From NCBI RefSeq assembly GCF_022605725.1, contig NC_065553.1, forward strand, positions 3,224,001-3,288,000: 64,000 bases of DNA, given 5' to 3'. The stretch is from Anthonomus grandis grandis (Eukaryota > Arthropoda > Insecta > Coleoptera > Curculionidae). This document shows, piece after piece, positions 56,280-64,000 of this stretch (position 1 is the first letter of the stretch; every line of letters starts with the position of its first letter). The notes beneath the pieces are model-generated. The model was not told the origin of the DNA, did no database searches, and saw nothing but the letters and a program-made list of their open reading frames with translations. The translations under genes were made by a program, and so were the position numbers.

Positions 56280-56880
56280 TTGTTAGAATATAGCAGTGGA
56301 TGCAATAATTGTCTCGAAAATGAAGGTAAAAAGGAAGTTGTGTTGGATTCTCAAAAGTTTTTAGACATTGAAATTTCTAAGAACGCTAATGGTGTTTATT
56401 TGGTGCAAAAATCTTATATAGAAACAATTCTGGAAAAGTTTAGTAATAATTGCAAGCCCACAAGCACACCAATGTTTTCTGGTATTGATGCAGCCTAGAA
56501 GATTGGTGATTAATACTAGAACTATCCTTACCAAGAAGCAGTCTGACAAACAAAACAAGTCAGACATATCCTACTCAGTACATTTTTGCAACAGGAAAAT
56601 AAAAAATCCAGGTAGACAAGATATAATAAATATAAAAATAATTTTTAGATATTTGGTTTCTATAATCAATGATGGAATTGGCTATAAAAAATGATTGTGA
56701 TAGTGACACACGGTTTGCCTATTGTGATTTAGATTATGCGGGATAATTACAGTCCAGAAAAAGTACAACAGGATATGTTTTTCTGTAGAAGAGCAATTAC
56801 GTGGGCATCTAGAAAACAACCAATAGTGCCCTTATCGAGTACTGAATCTAAGTAAAGTGAAAGAACTTCTGTTTATGAAG
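56280..56880 (+). pseudogene. Copia post-RT and RNase H remnant
   Basis: VVLDSQKFLDIEISKNANGV, ILEKFSNNCKPTSTPM, SYSVHFCNRKIKNPGRQDII, then in shifted frames AYCDLDYAG and TTGYVFFCRRAITWASRKQP and STES. This is the order seen at the end of Copia polyproteins. Several stops. Confidence 0.75.
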
Positions 56881-57164
56881 ACTGTTATAGAAGAACTTGT
56901 AGTAGAAAACATGTGAAAATGGATTTATATTTGGATAATAAAAATTTAACAACATTCAAGGGACAACCGTCATTATAAACGTAGAATAATGAAAACTTAT
57001 TAAGAAATCTATAATATTTCTAAGAAATTGACAAATTTTTATGATGTTATAAAGTTTTTTGTGTCATTTCTACATAAGCATTTGGCATCATTGCATTAGA
57101 AATTTTACAAGAAAACATACTGCGCATAATCCCACGCCAATGCAAATTCTATCCTTTCAATGTT

Positions 57165-57425
57165 CTAAGGGGGAATCTTCTGCCGCTATAGACGTATACG
57201 ACTATATATGGAGATTTCGCCGCTAGAAGGCCAGTTCAAGTCGGAATATTGGCGCCACTTTTAAATCAAAATAACTAGTAGTAAGTAAATACAGAGGGGA
57301 ATTAAAGACTTCTTTCTAATAGTCTTAAGTAATCGCGTTTAGTCTATATGTGAGTAATAAATCAGTTGACTATTTTTGTGCTTCGAGTGTTTTAATTCAC
57401 ACGGAAACGAACAATATTTAGGAGA
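57165..57425 (+). repeat. Putative Copia 3' LTR
   Basis: A purine tract (CTAAGGGGGAA, 57166-57176) like a polypurine primer precedes about 250 bp with a TATA-like TATATATGG, TAATAAA (57355) and an end near AACGAACAATATTTAGGAGA (57405). No 5' copy in the window proves it. Confidence 0.35.
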
Positions 57426-59626
57426 GAACACTACAATATTTAGGATAGTAATAAAACGCATCAATATTCAATCATTCAAGAGCTATATTTAGAAAAACTT
57501 CACTAAACTTAATTAAAACTAAAGTTTTCTTTAATGAAATGAAATGAATGAAATAAATAAATGTTTAACATGATAAAAAGTTATTTTGTATATAAATAGT
57601 TCATGTACGAAGAAATATAGTGGATTAGCATAATATATAACAGTAAAACCAAAAAATAAAAAAATACGTTAAAATGTTGTAAAAAGGGATACTTATTAAT
57701 TATGTGATATAATATGGGTCACTATACAAAACCTCCCAAAAACTATTAAGTATTGCTTCTATTTTTCTGATTGCCTATCGTAGAATACAATTATGTATAT
57801 GTTAAATATCGCGGTATATTATATAATAAAATCATGCTTTATGTATAACCATATTATATGTACTCTTAAACCTACGGATTTATTATTAAATAGAGATGTG
57901 ATAATCTTTTGGACACAGCTACTTTTTTTGGTAATATTTGGAGTAAATAATTTTTAATTTTAAAGTGATTTACGTTATATACTGAACGTTTCTAATCAAA
58001 CACATATACAAGTATATCAGGCGGTTACATAAATATGTGAAGAAATTATTGCAATAATACCTGATACCTGATATACATATATAGAAAACACATAACAGGG
58101 TGGACATATAAAAGCAACTTAAATAGATATGTTAAAAGCCAAAATAAGAGAGAATAAATTCCATAAAATGTTAAATTACCTATCTAGATATTGTTTCTGC
58201 CATATCTATCCAGTCTTATTTTATTTGGAAAATGTCTTAACAGTTATTTACCCCCGCTTCTTAAAAATACCTCGCGAAAAATTACAAAATTAACGTACGT
58301 TTATCACTTTATATAACGAAAAAGCAAACCACAGCCTTTTCTATAAGAAATTACATCATAACTTACTTAAGAGCGAAATTTTGGGACAGTTTCTATTTTT
58401 TTTGTTTCCTTAACGTTTATATGTTGCCAAACCATATGTTTTCTTTTTTGAAAATTTTTAAATAATTGACAATTTAAGCAGTTTCTTGATGCTTTTATTT
58501 TAATAAGGTTTAACTATCGTATTCACGATTAAATGAAATTCGACGACGGTTTTTGGTGCCATTACGAAATAAATGTTGTTCCCCGTAAATGTTCTCTATG
58601 TAAGTTGAAGTAGTGCACCATTTTGAAATTTATATGGCTCAATTTCGAAGCTTTTTATGTGTTTTGAAAATTTCCGGATATACCCGAAAAAATTTCATAA
58701 AATCTTTTAAATTTTTTCTGCATATTTTGGAACAAATTTAAAAGAGGACGTTTCGCTAGCAAAATACTATTAAAAAAAAGATGTTTCTATATAAAAAGAC
58801 AATTAGAATACTCATCTCTGTCTGATACATTCATTTTGGGTCTATTCGTTATTCTCTGTCAAACTCGTCATACTGTAAAAAAGGCACTTAAAATTTAATT
58901 TTAAAATTAAAAAAATGTAGTAGTATTTTTATTTTTAAAACAAAACCTAATTAGTGCTTTCTATAGTATAGTAAATTAGACAAAGGTAAACTTATGAAGG
59001 GAATTACGTGTGAGCGAGAGATGGGTGTAGATATAATTATTCTTATTTTTTAGAATGGATATTGTCCTAAGAATACTAAAAATCAATCAAAAAAATCTAG
59101 GGCGGTATTTAGAAAATTAAAATAAATTTTTAGTTAAAATATTCATAAACCCATCTTTGTCTGACCGATCATTTTGGCGATAAGTTTATCCTATTAATAA
59201 TTTTCGAGTTTTTTTAACTCCAAAAAATACGATTTAAGTTTCTCACTTTTGCTTCTAAGACTTAAATTTTCACATGCAAAATGCACATTATATTGAAAAA
59301 ACAATTTTGTTACATTATTCGAAAAAATTAAAAAGATCTTTTAAATTCAACTACACCATAAATTAGCCTCATATTGACGTCATCTGATCTGACCCTATTA
59401 AATAACAGCAATATTCTGCATCAATTGTCAACAAAACCAAAATAATACATAAAAAAAATAACGAAAATCTAAAAATATTATTATTAATTGTAATTTACCC
59501 TGTAAATGATAAATTAATACTGACAGAAGCACAGCGTGTACACACACAAGACAAAAGGGCAGATCACAAAAAAAAATCGTAAAAAAATCTATTCTCCTAA
59601 AACTACTTCTATCGTAAACATATATA

Positions 59627-59771
59627 CAGGGTGTCCGAAATTTAAGTTTGAAGTTCCATTAAAAAACAGATATTTCAGTATCTCAAAAGTGCAATTGTTC
59701 AATTACGCATATTTAAGTTATCTTGTACATTCAATAAATAAAAGAGTTACAATTTAATTTCAGGCACCCGG
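59627..59771. mobile_element. 145-bp MITE with CAGGGTGTCCGAAA-type ends
   Basis: Ends CAGGGTGTCCGAAAT and, inverted, CCGGGTGCCTGAAAT, between TA dinucleotides (59625-59626, 59772-59773). Tc1/mariner-like MITE, non-coding. Confidence 0.65.
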
Positions 59772-61903
59772 TATATAAATAATATTCGTAACAGTCATTT
59801 TTTTTTAAATAATAAATTCATGTATTTTAAAACACTTATTCCAAGACATATTATATCTACAGTAATTTCCTTGGGAATCCTTATATTTAATAACAAAATG
59901 AGAGTTTCAACAATAAAATTAATATACACACACACAAATATACTCATAAAGTTATTTTGCCAATTATTCGAATTATTATTTGCAATAAAACTATTTTAGG
60001 GTCTATATATAAAAATTTTAATTTTATTTATCGGCCTGCGGTTTATTTGTTGTTTTATATGCAACTTTAATATATATAATGGGGCTGTTCTCATCGTTCT
60101 CACTTATAAAAATTATCCATTTACTTCTGATACAAAAGGAAGGAAATCACAAATATTATTGTATCACATAATTATATCACATTAGCAAAATCAACTGGAC
60201 ATGTTTTTTGGGTTTATATGTCTTTTTTGGACTATTATTGTTAAATTAGCAGACCAAAAAATGAATTTTAATCATCCTAATAATCAAGGTATGGTTGGAG
60301 ATTTGCTCAGGGTTATTACATTTTGTGCATTATCTAGCGTTGACAGTTAAATAGTATATCATTGATATGCATACAAATCAGTTTTTAAAAAGCCATAGTA
60401 TGTGGTGTAGCAATGTTGGATTGGAATTTTTTCATTATTTATTCGGTTTCGTTTTATTCAGTAAGAAAAGTCGCTAAAACCCTTTAGAAAACATTAAATC
60501 GAAATTAAATCGAAAAAAAATAAATCGAAAATTTCAAAATAAACTGATTTTTTTGTACTGGATTCATGAAACATAATGGTAAATTATTGTTCAAGGAAAC
60601 TAAAAGTCATTAATGTACTGCTATTGTACAATCTTTAATTATATTTTTTCATTAATGGTTGAGCTTTTAAAAGCAAAATTGTTGAATCAAACAACCTCAA
60701 ATAAAACACAATGAAAAACTGTGGAAATAAAACAGCTCAATTTTTGCCCTTAAACTCATTAACTAATAGCATAATTACATTTATTTCTCAGACAAAATAT
60801 GAAACCTCAACCTAATTTAATCCTATGTACAGAAAAGTGCACAATTACATATAGGATATACAACAACCTTTTTAAGCTTAGAAACTCATATCAACTATGA
60901 CCAAAGCCATTGCAAATCGAAATAATATCTTCTTCGCTAAACGAGTATGACAAATTTGAGTTTCAATTAGAAAAAAATTAAATATTTTGAATTATACAAA
61001 AAAATTTACAAATACAGCTTCGAATATACCCAAGCCCTGAAGTTCTATCATTATACCAATGACTGATACTCTAGGTTTAGCAGTTATTTTAAAAGCATAA
61101 TTGTGAATAGAGCCTTTGACTTCTATTGTTTAAACTCATTAGATAATATAGAAGATCATCGGTAAGCCGATCCTCCAAAAAATAATAAAAAAAATAATAA
61201 TGCGGTAATTCGAATGTCTTAGACAGATTTAACCACTTTAAACTACGTCTGAAATATTGTAAGAATGAAGGAGTTGGTGCATCAACCATATATTTATTAT
61301 ATCAAAAAGCGCAAAGAAAAAATCGGGCGGTAAGTATTTTTTATGCATAAGTAGTACGTAAGGCCAACTATTTTTCCAATGTACATTTGTCGAGAATTGT
61401 TTTGCTGACCCAGAGAACAGAAAAATATCGAGAAGAGTATCCTGAAATTGAAAAATTGTTGGATGATTCGTCCTGTAGGCAAAGGATAAGGGATATTCCT
61501 ATATCATAAATCAAAGCCATTCTGTAGCCAAAGTCATGGAAAAGATGATCTTCTGGCTAATAGGGGTTAGATTGCGACTTTCAGAAGCAGCCATGGTTTA
61601 AGAGCGTTAAAAATTTGTGGCGAAAAGTTATCCTCTCAAATATAGAGTGTCATTGGAAAAAAATCATGGGGTGATAGTAATTCTAAAAATAGTAAATAAA
61701 GTTTCTATTCTAAAGCACTGAAAGGGTGAATTTAAAAGACGATTTTTTTAAATTGTAGGCCTAAAGTATATTTATATTTCACAACTTTTAGTAAAGAACA
61801 GTCACCTTGCTAAAAACTACTTTGTATTACCCTTAAAAGAAATACGCTTGAAATCATGACTCAGCCTATACCTCTTTCAAACAAAGACTTGATAAAACTC
61901 TCT

Positions 61904-62011
61904 CGAGATAAGTACAATGATCTTATTAGTTTATGCACACTAATAAGATCATTGTACTTCTTATTAGTGTGCATAAACTAACGTCGCGCGTTAGTTTATG
62001 CACTTATCTCG
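61904..62011. repeat. Nested hairpins, cruciform-like
   Basis: Hairpin 1: AAGTACAATGATCTTATTAG (61910-61929) with a perfect 20-bp inverse at 61940-61959 and a 10-base loop. Hairpin 2: GTGCATAAACTAACG (61969-61983) with a perfect inverse at 61989-62003. Outer arms CGAGATAAGT / ACTTATCTCG (61904-61913, 62002-62011) enclose both. Confidence 0.85.
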
Positions 62012-62965
62012 GCGTTACGCCGGTTGTAAAAGATCCAATATTTCAAAAATATTTTAGAGATCTTCCGCATGAATAAACAGCCAAATGCTTTTAATTTTAG
62101 TATGTTTCGATAATCTTTATTTATAAATTAATAAAAGAAATTATCATTTATTTTTTTGTGGTTATCCTCTAGTAATTATCTACTGTTAAAATGTGTATGT
62201 TTACTTTTAAAATATTATTAAATTTTTGATGTATAGGAGTTGCTATTCTTTAGTTCGTTAGCTTTACTGAAACTAGTTGTTACTGTTAAGTTGTATTAAC
62301 AATATTTTTCATAAATCTACCTTTCATAACGAATAAACAAATACCTGAAAGAGCGGTTACATGTTTTATTTAATTTGAATATCAGTATAATAGAACAGGC
62401 GAACATCCAATATAACATTCAAAAAATCTAACCAATGGGCGAACGTCCATTTGGGTCAATTTTAGCTGTAAATAACTTATAGGTATTCAAATTTTACACA
62501 TATATTTAGTAAGCATGTATATTGACCTACGTAACCCCATAGACAGTAAAATAATTAATAAACTTTTTAAAAAGTAATCGTGTTCCACATAGGACCTATT
62601 TTCTTTAAAACGCTTTCCTGTAAAATTAACAAATTGGCGCTTTCGCCCCTTGGTAAGATCAGCGACGATATATGTCGTGTATAGTTGTTTTAAACTTAAT
62701 CAACAAAATAGGGTTTTTGCAAAGGCAAACTTAATTATCTCTAATAACCGTCTGGGTTGGCTTTCTTGTTGAAAGTTGTATCTTTTCTAGTTTTGCACCA
62801 TCTTTTATAAGAATAAATATTAGTACAAGCGGATCAAAAATTAATTAAAAATAGTCGTAAACAGACACTAAGATCTGAAGAAGTAAAGACATAACCGTGA
62901 GTGAGTTAAAAAACTAACTAAGGATAAAACGAACTGGTAGAGAGCATAAGAATACTGCGGTACAG

Positions 62966-63723
62966 ATGTATAGAAGAGGAAAGAATACGAGAAAAATGGC
63001 AAAATGCAGAAACGATGATATCAACAACATAGAAAACTGTCGTCTTATTAATTTACTATCTCACGTATACAAGTGTCTCACGAAAATTATAATAAACAGA
63101 CTTGCTAGTAAGTTTGACCCTTACAAAGCAGTAGAAAAGGCTGCTTTTCGAAAACGATTCAACACAATTGACAGAAAAAAGCACAGAATATAATGTGGCA
63201 TTATATTTGGCCGTTATAGATTATAGAAGGGTCTTCAGTTAACTCTAGATATTCAAACCTTATCAAATATATCTGCGGGAATGTTTCCATTAAAATCAGG
63301 ATAGATGAAGAAATAACAACAAATAAAATACGAGTCAATAGGAATAAAGCAAGCAGATATATAAAATTTCTGTGAAGTGGATGTATCTAATGACTATATC
63401 TAAGCCACCTGTGTTTTGTAGATGATATAGTCATCATAGCTTAGCAGAAGAACTTAGAACCATCAAAGAAGAACTACAAAGGGAATCTTTGGGCATCGGA
63501 CTTATAAATAAATCTGGAAAAAACAAAAGTAATGAGTTCTGAAAACATCGTAGGAGAAATAAACAACGTACCAGGCTACATACACCTAGAACATGAAATC
63601 CATTTAGGTAAAGAAAATCAAAAGGCTGAAATATCTAGAAAAATAGGACCTAGCTGGGCGACATTCGTCAAATTGGGACTAACCATAATAATCGATTCTA
63701 ACTATGTAAGCGTCCATGAATAG
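62966..63723 (+). pseudogene. RTE-type LINE reverse transcriptase fragment
   Basis: NDDINNIENCRLINLLSHVY and KCLTKIIINRL (the 'NYRPISLLs..YKl.tkii..Rl' block), then KIRIDEEITTNKI, then a FxDD box (CFVDDIVIIA, about 63415-63445) and INLEKTKVMSSENIVGEINN with LEHEIHLGKENQ. The KAFD and PQG blocks are deleted. Several stops. RTE-like by these motifs; runs near the right edge. Confidence 0.65.
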
Positions 63724-64000
63724 AGCGACATGGAAGGACTTCATCCAAGAGGGGATGAATACAGTCTGAACAAAAAAAAGGTTTCAATTTGAAAAAAATT
63801 ACTGTCTAATTTTTAAATTCTTTTAAGCTTCCTGTATTGAGTATCTAAGTAATTTCGTAATATTTTTTAGTCAAACCAGTATATCTATCCTGCAAATACT
63901 CTGAATGTTTAGGGCCAGCTAAATATTCTGAAACTTTGCACATTTCAAGTTTAAATCAATGTTCGTTATCTAAAAAATTCTTGGACCTTTCAAGGAAAAA

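Larger units (their letters stand above)
50960..57420 (+). mobile_element. Copia retrotransposon remnant, twice interrupted
   Basis: Copia pol pieces in order: protease-to-integrase linker (50987-51200, LDQNKNSFLARNNKNKIN), integrase core (about 51345-51543, WDSKRYVIIVFDHFTHFCKL), continuation (52887-53260, TQLNGKAERLNWTLLEKESA; then GYRLWDNNNRNITIHRDVLF), and the region beyond the RT (56280-56880, FLDIEISKNANGVYLVQKSY; ADISYSVHFCNRK-like; STTGYVF-like). A mariner splits the integrase at 51546-52884, and a LINE (about 53270-56250) stands where the RT should be. Multiple stops. A possible 3' LTR follows. Confidence 0.78.
57426..62960. other. AT-rich region without recognisable genes
   Basis: Stops in all frames. 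Apart from the MITE at 59627-59771 and the hairpins at 61904-62011 I see nothing I can name. Small open stretches at 61089-61289 and 61297-61482 look like chance ORFs. Confidence 0.35.

Noticed and set aside
1..64000. tRNA, rRNA and other structured RNA genes
   Set aside because: Looked for box A/B-like and cloverleaf patterns by eye; none convincing. A covariance-model scan would be needed to exclude them.

Overview
The window is animal, almost certainly insect (probably beetle), nuclear DNA: AT-rich, with spliced host genes carrying GT-AG introns and very many transposable elements, mostly dead and often nested. The species assignment is an inference from the mix of CR1/Jockey-type LINEs, TA-flanked 'CAGGGTG' MITEs, hAT, Harbinger, piggyBac and Tc1/mariner elements. 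There is no prokaryotic gene organisation and I see no CRISPR array, rRNA or tRNA.

Three host genes can be assembled. (1) Gene X, plus strand, runs off the left edge. Three exons (1-269, 7902-7991, 13817-13883) join in matching phase and end in a short tail with an acidic dileucine motif (ETTPLL); I cannot name the gene. (2) STEEP1 (CXorf56/UPF0428 homologue), minus strand, has four exons (34052-33932, 33879-33608, 28557-28444, 14297-14157) encoding a complete 215-residue protein, split by a 14.1 kb intron full of transposons. Gene X and STEEP1 are convergent, with stop codons 273 bp apart. (3) A HAUS6 (augmin subunit) homologue, minus strand, has two coding exons (39330-39096, 39031-38169) and 365 residues.

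Most of the rest is layered transposon insertions, many with exact boundaries and target-site duplications (TSDs). From left to right: a TTAA-flanked MITE (378-1094); a hAT element (1237-6692, TSD ATAAGTAC) carrying a Harbinger-like MITE and an intact Tc1 element; a LINE in a TA microsatellite (10369-13501); a DUF7869-like transposon remnant (15560-17280); a hAT-type non-autonomous element (17574-20525) holding two smaller MITEs; a second hAT (20571-24901, TSD ACTTTGGT) split by a palindromic MITE that is itself split at its exact centre by a mariner-like element; a dead Jockey-type LINE (25961-28250); and a piggyBac element (29547-33298) with a truncated LINE inside.

Further right there is an inverted duplication beside the STEEP1 promoter (34262-35197), a TTAA MITE (37667-37983), LINE fragments, a 1.15 kb MITE of unknown superfamily (43557-44708), a Harbinger element with its HARBI1-like and MADF-like ORFs (45589-49255) invaded by a LINE, a second broken Harbinger, a Gypsy gag scrap, and a Copia element (about 50960-57420). 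The Copia is interrupted by a mariner and by a LINE that opens a 934-codon Copia-LINE chimaeric ORF. The last 6.5 kb is mostly unassigned AT-rich sequence, a small MITE, a cruciform-like hairpin cluster and an RTE-type LINE fragment.

The only transposase ORF that looks intact is the Tc1 at 2805-3818. The LINE ORF at 53136-55940 is open but 5'-truncated.
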